Assembly (NCBI GenBank): GCA_041596215.1
Contig: JBFHIZ010000063.1
Coordinates: 1 to 6,043 of the forward strand
Direction of reading: 5' to 3'
Source of the DNA: JBFHIZ01 sp041596215
Lineage (GTDB): Bacteria; Bacillota; Clostridia; Lachnospirales; Lachnospiraceae
Length of the DNA: 6,043 nucleotides
Of this stretch, positions 1-5,868 are shown in pieces (positions within the stretch are counted from its first letter, which is position 1; each line of letters begins with the position of its first letter). The notes below the pieces were generated by a model that was given only the letters and a program-made list of their open reading frames with translations, was not told the origin of the DNA and did no database searches. A program made the position numbers and the translations under genes.

Positions 1-1043
1 GAACTCATCCAATTTGTCTCTGGATGTGCATTTGTAAAATGATCCTTACCAATTGGTTTTTGATCCGTTAATGCACTGTTTGGCATTGGATCTTGTTTAT
101 TACATGCATCTGCACAAGCAAGGTCTAAAGCAATGGGATCAAAGGATGCAAACATCCCTACATCTGGTAAAATTGGTGCATCATTCTCAGCATGACAATC
201 ACAATTCGGAGATATATCCATAACTATATTAATATGAAAGCTTGGTTTATCTTTTATTACTGCATATGCATATTCTGCGATTTTTCGATTCAAAATATTA
301 TTTGCATCTACGTTGGACACCGCAATCGTTTGTTGTGGACAAACACCTATACATCTTCCGCATCCCACACATTTCTTATGATCAATCTTAGCTTTTTTAT
401 TCGTAATGGATATTGCATCATGTGCACAGTTTTTTTGACAGATTCCACATCCTATACAATTCTCTGGATTAACAATAGGTTTTCCACTGTCATGCATCTC
501 TTTTTTCCCTGCACGTGAACCACACCCCATTCCAATATTTTTCAAGCATCCACCATATCCTGTTAATTCATGTCCTTTAAAATGACTAAGTGAAATTAAA
601 ATATCTGCATCAGCGATTGCAGCACCAATTTTAGCCTCTGTAACATACTCTCCATCAATAGGAATTTTTATTTCTTCGGTTCCTTTTAATCCATCTGCAA
701 TAATAACATGACATCCCGTACTAAGAGGGCTAAATCCATTCGTATAAGCAGCATCGATATGATCTAACGCATTTGTCCTTCCTCCGACATATAAGGTATT
801 ACAATCTGTTAAAAATGGTTTCCCCCCTAATTCTTTTATGATATCTACAATCACTTTTGCGTAATTTGGACGTAAAAAAGCTAGATTCCCAGGTTCTCCA
901 AAATGAATCTTTATAGCCACAAATTTATCCTTGAAATCAATTTTTTTAATTCCCGCTTCTTTCACTAACTTTTCTAATTTGTTTAATACCGTCACTCCAT
1001 TATGTGCTCTAAAATCGGTAAAATATACTTTTGATTTTTCCAT
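1..1043 (-). CDS. DUF362 domain protein with two 4Fe-4S ferredoxin motifs (3' end cut by window edge)
   Basis: The reading frame is open from an ATG at 1043 to the window edge, giving 347 codons without a stop. Homologues of this type are, from memory, slightly longer, so probably only a short C-terminal piece is missing. Residues about 40-170 carry DUF362 features (AIKIHFGEPGN near 43, SHFKGHELTGYGGCLKN near 153). They are followed by two ferredoxin-type clusters: C196-x2-C199-x2-C202-x3-C206 and C225-x2-C228-x2-C231-x3-C235-P. After them comes a Cys-rich SPNCDCH motif (C281, C283) and further Cys at 310 and 314. No signal peptide or membrane segment is seen, so it is probably a cytosolic iron-sulfur or electron-transfer protein. 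The reaction of DUF362 proteins is not established. An AAAGGGA site lies 7 nt upstream of the chosen ATG; another ATG at 1048 is out of frame. The gene starts 16 bp after the 6-phosphogluconate dehydrogenase stop, so it is probably the last visible gene of that operon. Confidence 0.9.
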   Translation of the reverse strand, partial: MEKSKVYFTDFRAHNGVTVLNKLEKLVKEAGIKKIDFKDKFVAIKIHFGEPGNLAFLRPNYAKVIVDIIKELGGKPFLTDCNTLYVGGRTNALDHIDAAYTNGFSPLSTGCHVIIADGLKGTEEIKIPIDGEYVTEAKIGAAIADADILISLSHFKGHELTGYGGCLKNIGMGCGSRAGKKEMHDSGKPIVNPENCIGCGICQKNCAHDAISITNKKAKIDHKKCVGCGRCIGVCPQQTIAVSNVDANNILNRKIAEYAYAVIKDKPSFHINIVMDISPNCDCHAENDAPILPDVGMFASFDPIALDLACADACNKQDPMPNSALTDQKPIGKDHFTNAHPETNWMS

Positions 1044-1059
1044 TCCATCTTCCCTTTCT

Positions 1060-2508
1060 TTATATATTATAACTTGAGGATGCTGTATCCCCTCCCGTTC
1101 CCGTCCAATTCGTATGAAAATACTGCCCTCTTTTTGCATCAACTCTTTCATACGTATGTGCTCCAAAATAATCTCTTTGTGCTTGCAATAGATTTGCAGG
1201 AAGTTTTTCAGAACGATATCCATCGAAATAATTCAATGCCGATGTCATTGCAGGCATAGGTATGCCATGCAACATTGCCGTTGCGCAAATTTTTCTCCAT
1301 CCTTGTTCCGCATTTTCTATCTCTTTTCGAAAATATGGATCTAATAGTAAATTTTTTAAATTGAAATTTTTATCAAAAGCTTTCTTTATTTCACCCAAAA
1401 ATACACTACGAATAATACATCCTCCTCGCCACATAAGTGCGATTTCTCCATAATTCAATTCCCAATCATACGTTTTTGCTGCGTTTCTTAGTAATGCGTA
1501 TCCCTGTGCATAAGATACAATTTTTGCAGCATATAGTGCTTCACCAAGATATGTGATATATTCATTTTTATCGCCTGTAAACTCTTTTTTCTTACTCTTT
1601 ATTACCTTACTTGCTTCTACACGCTCTTCCTTCATAGACGATAAGCAACGACTAAATACCGCTTCCCCTATTAGCGTAAGAGGAATTCCCTCATCTAAGG
1701 CTTCAATACCTGTCCATTTTCCCGTGCCTTTTTGTCCCGCGGTGTCCAATATCTTATCAACAAGAGGTTCCCCATCCATATCCTTGTGACCTAAAATATC
1801 TGCTGTAATTTCAATTAAATAACTATCTAATTTTCCGTGATTCCATTCTTCAAAAATAATTTTCATTTCTTCCGTAGATAGCCCAAATAAATCCCGCATC
1901 ATGGTATAAACTTCTCCGATTAATTGCATATCCCCGTATTCAATCCCATTGTGTACCATTTTAACAAAATGACCTGCCCCATTTGCTCCAACCCATTCAC
2001 AACAAGGTATTCCGTCCACTTTTGCACAAATTTTTTGAAATATAGGTTTTACTTCTTTCCATGCACTATCTGATCCTCCAGGCATTAAAGAAGGCCCTTT
2101 TAAAGCCCCTTCTTCTCCTCCAGACACACCAACTCCAATATATCGCAATCCCTTTTTTTCTAAGTATTTCGTTCTACGAACCGTATCTAAGAAATAGGAG
2201 TTTCCTCCATCAATTATAATATCTCCCTCTTCCAAATATGGAAGCAATTGTTCCATTACTTCATCAACTGGTTTTCCTGCACGAATCATCATCATGATTT
2301 TACGCGGTTTCTCAATTGAGGAAACAAATTCTTTCAGGTCTTTTGCTGCAAAAAATAAATTTTTGCTTTCCACATGTTCCACAAATTGTTTTGCTATGTT
2401 TTCTCGAATATCAAATACAGAAACAGAATAGCCGTTATTTCCTAAATTTCTAGCTAAATTTTCTCCCATTACTGCAAGTCCAATCATTCCAATCGCTGTT
2501 TTTTTCAT
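1060..2508 (-). CDS. gnd: 6-phosphogluconate dehydrogenase, decarboxylating, long form; probably NAD-preferring
   Basis: The protein has 482 aa, the usual length of dimeric long-form enzymes that convert 6-phosphogluconate to ribulose 5-phosphate and CO2 in the cytosol. The N-terminal Rossmann fold has GLAVMG at residues 10-15. The substrate and catalytic residues seen are N103, S129-G130-G131, K183, H186-N187, E190-Y191, K260 in the family signature DTAGQKGTGKW (255-265), R287, and R445 and H451 near the C-terminus. Most match the classical sheep numbering exactly, so the enzyme should be active. The odd point is the end of the second beta strand, where F-D33-I34-R35-E36 replaces F-N-R-T/S. 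Loss of Asn and Arg and gain of Asp points to NAD rather than NADP; this is an inference from family knowledge. The start has AAAAGGGA 9 nt upstream. The gene lies 22 bp after the kinase stop and 16 bp before the iron-sulfur gene, consistent with one operon. Confidence 0.96.
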   Translation of the reverse strand: MKKTAIGMIGLAVMGENLARNLGNNGYSVSVFDIRENIAKQFVEHVESKNLFFAAKDLKEFVSSIEKPRKIMMMIRAGKPVDEVMEQLLPYLEEGDIIIDGGNSYFLDTVRRTKYLEKKGLRYIGVGVSGGEEGALKGPSLMPGGSDSAWKEVKPIFQKICAKVDGIPCCEWVGANGAGHFVKMVHNGIEYGDMQLIGEVYTMMRDLFGLSTEEMKIIFEEWNHGKLDSYLIEITADILGHKDMDGEPLVDKILDTAGQKGTGKWTGIEALDEGIPLTLIGEAVFSRCLSSMKEERVEASKVIKSKKKEFTGDKNEYITYLGEALYAAKIVSYAQGYALLRNAAKTYDWELNYGEIALMWRGGCIIRSVFLGEIKKAFDKNFNLKNLLLDPYFRKEIENAEQGWRKICATAMLHGIPMPAMTSALNYFDGYRSEKLPANLLQAQRDYFGAHTYERVDAKRGQYFHTNWTGTGGDTASSSYNI

Positions 2509-2530
2509 ATTGATCCGTCCCTTTTCCTTT

Positions 2531-3601
2531 TTATCTACTTACTCTTGCATTCCCTTGATAAATACTCCAAATTTGTTTTTCATCAATTGGCGTTGCGTAA
2601 TCTGTTTCGAGGGTTGTCGCTAGTGCTCCTGTAGCCCATGCAAATTTTATTGCTTTTTTTTCATTCCAATTTTTTAAGATTCCATAAAGCAAACCACCAA
2701 CAAATCCATCTCCACCTCCAATTCGGTCATAGACTTGAATCTCACGTGGTTTTTCATAGATCCATCCTTTCTCAGTTTTCATCATTGCTCCCCACATATG
2801 TTGGTTCGCATTTACAACTTTCCGCAAGGTGGTTGCAAAAATTTTCACCTTAGGATATTCCTTTTTTGCATTCATTATCATTTTCTTAAAACTTCTCTCA
2901 TTTTTAAAAATATCTTGATCTCCTCTTGGTCCTTTAAGACCTAGTCCTAACTGAAAATCTTCTTCATTTCCAATTAAGATATCCGATATTCTAGCAATTT
3001 TTTGAAAACTTTCTCGTAATTCTTCTTCTCTATTTTTCCAAAAACTCTCTCGATAATTAATATCAAAAGAAATCATTGTTCCATTTTCTTTTGCTTTTTT
3101 TGCAATCTCTAGACAACATTTTGTCGTATCTTCCGAAAGTGCTACGACAAGTCCTGAAAGATGTAATATCTTACATCCTCCTTTCACAAATATCTCTTCT
3201 AAATCAAAATCTTCTGCAGAAATCGCTCTTCCTACCTCTCCAGCACGATCATTATATACTCTTGGGCCTCTTGCACCATAACCACTGTCCGCAATATTCA
3301 TTTGATGTCGACTTCCCCATGGACTATCTTGTAAAACTTCTTTTCCCATATAATTTATATTTCTTTTACGCAATTCCCCTTGAATAAATTTAGCGATCGG
3401 ACTGTTTTGAACAAATTTAGTTAATACTAAAGTCTGTAATCCTAAGGACGCACTAATATTCAAAACATTTGTTTCTGCACTTGTGCTTTCCATTTGGAAT
3501 AGATTGCTTGTATGAACAGGTTGGCTATTTATCGGCGTAATTCTTACGCCCATACTTGAAATGGTGATCAAATCATATTTTGTATTTTCTTTTAATTTCA
3601 T
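2531..3601 (-). CDS. PfkB-family carbohydrate kinase, 2-keto-3-deoxygluconate kinase-like
   Basis: This is a cytosolic ribokinase-fold kinase of 356 aa that should transfer the ATP gamma-phosphate to a sugar or sugar acid. The C-terminal signature DRIGGGDGFVGG (292-303) holds the catalytic base D298 and the anion-hole glycines. SFDINYRESFW (178-188), GNEEDF (211-216) and the ending GNARVSR resemble 2-keto-3-deoxygluconate kinases. The N-terminal signature is unusual: where PfkB proteins have G-G-x-E-x-N, this has T40-S41-A42-E43-T44-N45, so the Gly pair is lost while Glu and Asn remain. The substrate is therefore open; 2-keto-3-deoxygluconate, gluconate or another aldonate are candidates. An upstream in-frame ATG at 3634 would add 11 residues but has no ribosome binding site. 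The ATG at 3601 has a perfect AGGAGG 4 nt upstream and is followed by the family-like start KYDLITI, so it is preferred. The neighbours are a family 5 hydrolase before it and gnd after it. Confidence 0.88.
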   Translation of the reverse strand: MKLKENTKYDLITISSMGVRITPINSQPVHTSNLFQMESTSAETNVLNISASLGLQTLVLTKFVQNSPIAKFIQGELRKRNINYMGKEVLQDSPWGSRHQMNIADSGYGARGPRVYNDRAGEVGRAISAEDFDLEEIFVKGGCKILHLSGLVVALSEDTTKCCLEIAKKAKENGTMISFDINYRESFWKNREEELRESFQKIARISDILIGNEEDFQLGLGLKGPRGDQDIFKNERSFKKMIMNAKKEYPKVKIFATTLRKVVNANQHMWGAMMKTEKGWIYEKPREIQVYDRIGGGDGFVGGLLYGILKNWNEKKAIKFAWATGALATTLETDYATPIDEKQIWSIYQGNARVSR

Positions 3602-3605
3602 ATGT

Positions 3606-3611
3606 CCTCCT
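3606..3611 (-). promoter_or_regulatory. Ribosome binding site deciding the kinase start
   Basis: The minus strand reads AGGAGG followed by ACAT and then ATG at 3601. The match to the Shine-Dalgarno consensus is perfect, though the 4-nt spacing is on the short side. It supports the internal ATG over the upstream in-frame ATG at 3634, which has no purine-rich site in front of it. Confidence 0.8.
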
Positions 3612-3655
3612 AGTTTTATATATCTTTTAATCATATCATATTGAAAAGAGTTGTG

Positions 3656-5020
3656 CTATTTAAACGCATTTTCAATGATTTTTTTCCAATCCTCTCTTAC
3701 ACTGCAATTATCAAATGCAAAGGAAGCAACTAGTGTATTTATTTCTTCTTTCGTTTTTATTGCTAACTCCTTCGCAAATGCAATCCCAATCACTTTTGTA
3801 AATTCCTTTGAAATTGCCAAATTTATATTCTCCTCAAGTTCTTGAAAACAGTATGAAAAATCGTCAATATAATAAGATCTTATTCGGTCAGCCAACTCCC
3901 ATGTATCTCCTGCTAAAGGCCCAAAATCACAATGGTATTTCTTTTTTTGTTTAATATACTTTTCAACAAATTGCATCCATGGCGAATCTTTCTCTATTTT
4001 TACCAAACCCATATTCCCAATATCCTTATAACTCCAAATCGTAAAGGAATAATTTCTGTCATGGAAAATATCAAGTTGATCTTTTAATACTCTTTTTTTA
4101 TCTTCCGAATAATTAGGGTCACTTTCATGCAAGCCCACTTCACCAATGAGACATGGCACTTTATATTTTTTTATAAAGGAATCTCTTTCGTCCATAAGAT
4201 ACTCAAGGAACCCTTTCCGTTGATAATTTTCAACATGTTCTTCTGTTGGATATCTTCTTAAAAAAAGTCCGGCCTCCGTGTAATAATGAATGGAATATAT
4301 TAGATTTTCTGCAAATGGTGCCTCGAATCCCTCAAAACTTCTTCCCCAAAAATTACCTTCTAACATTATAATATGTTTCTTATCTACTTCTCTTATTTTT
4401 TTAGTACATTCTTTATAAATATGATTCAGTTGTTGTATATTTTCTCTTCCATATGCTACAGGTTCATTCATCAATTCATACGCTGCAATCGTTTTTTCTT
4501 CTTTATAATGAGATGCTATGTACACCCATAATGCATAGAATCTGTTTTTTGCTTCTTCATTCTGATAGAGCGTTATATCCCCTTTTCCATTATCACAGTG
4601 CCAATCTGCATTTTGATAGCCTTGTACTGCATGCATATCGAGAATAACATATATGCTATATTTTTTGCATAATGCCACGACGCGATCCAAATGCTTAAAT
4701 CCCACTTCCATATATTGATATGGATTGGAATCCTCCTCAAACAAACGATAATTAAAAGGAATTCGTATCACATTGCATCCTAATTCTTTTAAAAATTTAA
4801 TATCTTTTTCTTGTATAAAAGCATTTGCTAATTGATCGAAAAAATACTCATATTTTTCTTTTCCACCGAAGACAATCATGTTTTTTCGAAGCTCTTGTTC
4901 TACTCCTGGATAACCTAGCATAAAATTTTCCAACATTTGCCAAGAACCTAAATTGTATCCTTTTAATATCTTTGGTTTTCCAGCTGCATCTATAATATGT
5001 GTTCCTCTTGTTTGTAACAT
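3656..5020 (-). CDS. Glycoside hydrolase family 5 (cellulase-fold) enzyme, cytosolic
   Basis: The protein has 454 aa with a (beta/alpha)8 glycosidase core at about residues 10-355 and a charged, probably helical C-terminal extension at about 356-454. Clan GH-A and family 5 hallmarks appear in order: GYNLGSW (21-27), R86 in NVIRIPFN, H130 in LDMH followed by AVQGYQ, the acid/base E186 in LMNEP, H245-Y246 in SIHYY, the nucleophile E294 in LIGEVG, and W329 in the strand-8 segment TIWSYKD. It should be a retaining beta-glycosidase with both catalytic Glu intact. There is no signal peptide, transmembrane segment, dockerin or carbohydrate-binding module, so it likely acts in the cytosol on an imported oligosaccharide or glycoside. 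Subfamily and substrate (beta-glucan, beta-mannan, other) cannot be read from sequence. The start is well fixed by AGGAGG 7 nt upstream. It appears to be the first gene of the run leading into the kinase, gnd and DUF362 genes. Confidence 0.9.
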   Translation of the reverse strand: MLQTRGTHIIDAAGKPKILKGYNLGSWQMLENFMLGYPGVEQELRKNMIVFGGKEKYEYFFDQLANAFIQEKDIKFLKELGCNVIRIPFNYRLFEEDSNPYQYMEVGFKHLDRVVALCKKYSIYVILDMHAVQGYQNADWHCDNGKGDITLYQNEEAKNRFYALWVYIASHYKEEKTIAAYELMNEPVAYGRENIQQLNHIYKECTKKIREVDKKHIIMLEGNFWGRSFEGFEAPFAENLIYSIHYYTEAGLFLRRYPTEEHVENYQRKGFLEYLMDERDSFIKKYKVPCLIGEVGLHESDPNYSEDKKRVLKDQLDIFHDRNYSFTIWSYKDIGNMGLVKIEKDSPWMQFVEKYIKQKKKYHCDFGPLAGDTWELADRIRSYYIDDFSYCFQELEENINLAISKEFTKVIGIAFAKELAIKTKEEINTLVASFAFDNCSVREDWKKIIENAFK

Positions 5021-5027
5021 CGCATAT

Positions 5028-5033
5028 CCTCCT
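5028..5033 (-). promoter_or_regulatory. Ribosome binding site of the family 5 hydrolase gene
   Basis: The minus strand has a perfect AGGAGG, 7 nt before the ATG at 5020, which is ideal spacing. A nearer ATG inside the spacer is out of frame with the hydrolase. Confidence 0.85.
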
Positions 5034-5060
5034 ATGAATAGAAATAATAATTATCTGGTT

Positions 5061-5087
5061 AAAAAATTTTACAACTTTAGTTGTAAA
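5061..5087 (-). terminator. A+T-rich hairpin plus T-run overlapping the acetyltransferase stop codon
   Basis: On the minus strand TTTACAAC and GTTGTAAA form a perfect 8-bp stem (arms 5080-5087 and 5068-5075) around a 4-nt TAAA loop, followed by ATTTTTT (5067-5061). The TAA stop of the acetyltransferase sits in the descending arm. The geometry is that of an intrinsic terminator, but the stem has only two G-C pairs, so it may be weak or partial and could allow read-through into the hydrolase operon. Confidence 0.5.
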
Positions 5088-5590
5088 GTTAATAATTGCA
5101 AATTCATTCCGTCTACACTTCGCTCTTGTCTTTTGATTTCATAGAATTTATTTTTCAACCAAAAAGCTAATCCCACTTTATTTTCTTCATAACAACCCAA
5201 TTCTAGATATTGAAAATTTTTCTCTAAAGATATTTGTTTTAAACCCTCTAGCAATTCTCTTCCCATTCCTTTTCTGTGATATCCTTCTTCTATTATAAAT
5301 AAGCCAATATATCCTGTTTTTTGATTTGGATATTCTTCCACATAATCTATCATCCCAATTGCTTTCTTATTTTGATATATCAAAACATATGTCTTTTGCT
5401 CAATCGTTGTTTCTGGTGGAATTTCTGTCATATCTTTCAAACATTCTTCTCTTGAAGTCTCATGATTTTGCGTCGAATTAATAAAGTACGGAGAATTTCT
5501 AAATACTTTTAAAACTTCATCGATATTTTTTTTATCTACCATTTCAAATTGATAATTCTTTAAGTACTTTCGCATTTCCTTTATAATCAT
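5069..5590 (-). CDS. GNAT-family N-acetyltransferase
   Basis: This is a 173-aa single-domain cytosolic protein of normal length for Gcn5-related acetyltransferases, which move acetyl from acetyl-CoA to an amine. Motif A is clear: a beta strand and turn, GYIGLFIIEEGY (93-104), leads into the pyrophosphate-binding loop H105-R-K-G108-M-G110-R, followed by the helix ELLEGLKQI. Motif B follows with LGCYEEN (131-137) and FWLKNKFYE (143-151), matching the usual N-x-x-A-x-x-F-Y-x-K-x-G-F pattern loosely. The acceptor cannot be predicted; antibiotic, polyamine, protein N-terminal and small-molecule targets are all possible. The ATG at 5590 has only a weak GAAAGAAG site; a second in-frame Met at residue 6 (5575) is preceded by AAAGGA but too closely spaced, so the first is kept. 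It has its own promoter upstream and a hairpin at its end, so it is probably a separate unit, not part of the sugar module. Confidence 0.87.
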   Translation of the reverse strand: MIIKEMRKYLKNYQFEMVDKKNIDEVLKVFRNSPYFINSTQNHETSREECLKDMTEIPPETTIEQKTYVLIYQNKKAIGMIDYVEEYPNQKTGYIGLFIIEEGYHRKGMGRELLEGLKQISLEKNFQYLELGCYEENKVGLAFWLKNKFYEIKRQERSVDGMNLQLLTLQLKL

Positions 5591-5666
5591 AGTATCTTCT
5601 TTCGACTCCCTTGTTTTTTTATTCCATATTAAACTAATCGCATTTAGATTTTATAAGCATTTGTGT

Positions 5667-5697
5667 TTTATAATAACTCTATATTGTTTATTATAAA
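5667..5697. repeat. 10-bp perfect inverted repeat overlapping the -10 element
   Basis: TTTATAATAA (5667-5676) and TTATTATAAA (5688-5697) are exact reverse complements separated by 11 nt, so their centres are 21 bp (two helical turns) apart. One arm contains the -10 hexamer and the other lies just downstream of the expected start of transcription. It could be an operator, but all arm bases are A or T, so chance is a real alternative in DNA of this composition. Confidence 0.35.
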
Positions 5698-5717
5698 GAA
5701 TATTTGAATAGTTGCAA
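5690..5717 (-). promoter_or_regulatory. Predicted sigma-A promoter for the acetyltransferase gene
   Basis: The minus strand has TTGCAA (5717-5712) as a -35 box, a 16-nt spacer, and a perfect TATAAT (5695-5690) as a -10 box. Transcription would start near 5683, giving a leader of about 90 nt. It sits just after the strong terminator that closes the regulator gene, as expected for the start of a new unit. Confidence 0.65.
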
Positions 5718-5762
5718 TCAATTCATATATTTTTTTCTTCTAAAGCAATCCATTGTCTTAAT

Positions 5763-5809
5763 ATCATAAAAATCGCGCAGCCATGAAATTGCTACGCGAT
5801 TTTTATGAT
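5763..5809 (-). terminator. Strong intrinsic terminator, nearly symmetrical and possibly bidirectional
   Basis: A perfect 15-bp inverted repeat, ATCATAAAAATCGCG (5763-5777) and CGCGATTTTTATGAT (5795-5809), is extended after one C/A mismatch by AGC/GCT and closed by a 9-nt loop. The G-C-rich core is flanked by A5 on one side and T5 on the other, so either strand gives a hairpin followed by U residues. It lies 59 bp after the stop of the regulator gene and most likely ends that transcript. Confidence 0.85.
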
Positions 5810-5868
5810 GTAATTGAGTCTTAATATAAAAATACTATTTTCCAACACAAACTAAACTTATTATATTT

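Larger units (their letters stand above)
5591..5868. other. Intergenic region between regulator and acetyltransferase genes
   Basis: No coding frame with a ribosome binding site was found in these 278 bp. They hold the regulator's 59-nt 3' region, a strong hairpin terminator, a sigma-A-type promoter, and an A+T-only inverted repeat over the -10 region. From the -10 element to the acetyltransferase start the leader would be about 90 nt. No riboswitch or T-box element was recognised in it. Confidence 0.6.

Noticed and set aside
192..518. Plus-strand open frame of 108 codons
   Set aside because: It lies antisense to the DUF362 gene, whose frame has intact ferredoxin motifs; the plus-strand peptide is rich in Cys, Ile and Phe and looks like a shadow of the cluster-binding region.
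3602..3634. Upstream start (ATG at 3634) for the kinase
   Set aside because: It has no ribosome binding site, while the ATG at 3601 has a perfect AGGAGG just upstream that lies inside the would-be extension.
5034..5087. Promoter for the hydrolase operon using TTGTAA near 5082 as a -35 box
   Set aside because: No good -10 hexamer falls at 16-18 nt spacing; TATTAT would need 19 nt and the region overlaps the hairpin, so it is not strong enough to annotate.
1074..5144. Other plus-strand open frames of 60-103 codons across the window
   Set aside because: All or nearly all of each lies opposite strongly supported minus-strand genes, and their peptides look like low-complexity complement translations with no recognisable family.
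5560..5575. Internal start at residue 6 of the acetyltransferase
   Set aside because: The AAAGGA before it is only about 1-2 nt from the ATG, too close for normal initiation; the first Met remains the simpler choice, though the matter is not settled.
5591..5760. Riboswitch, T-box or small RNA in the acetyltransferase leader
   Set aside because: The leader is A+T-rich with no recognised conserved motif or specifier stem; only the A+T-only inverted repeat stands out.
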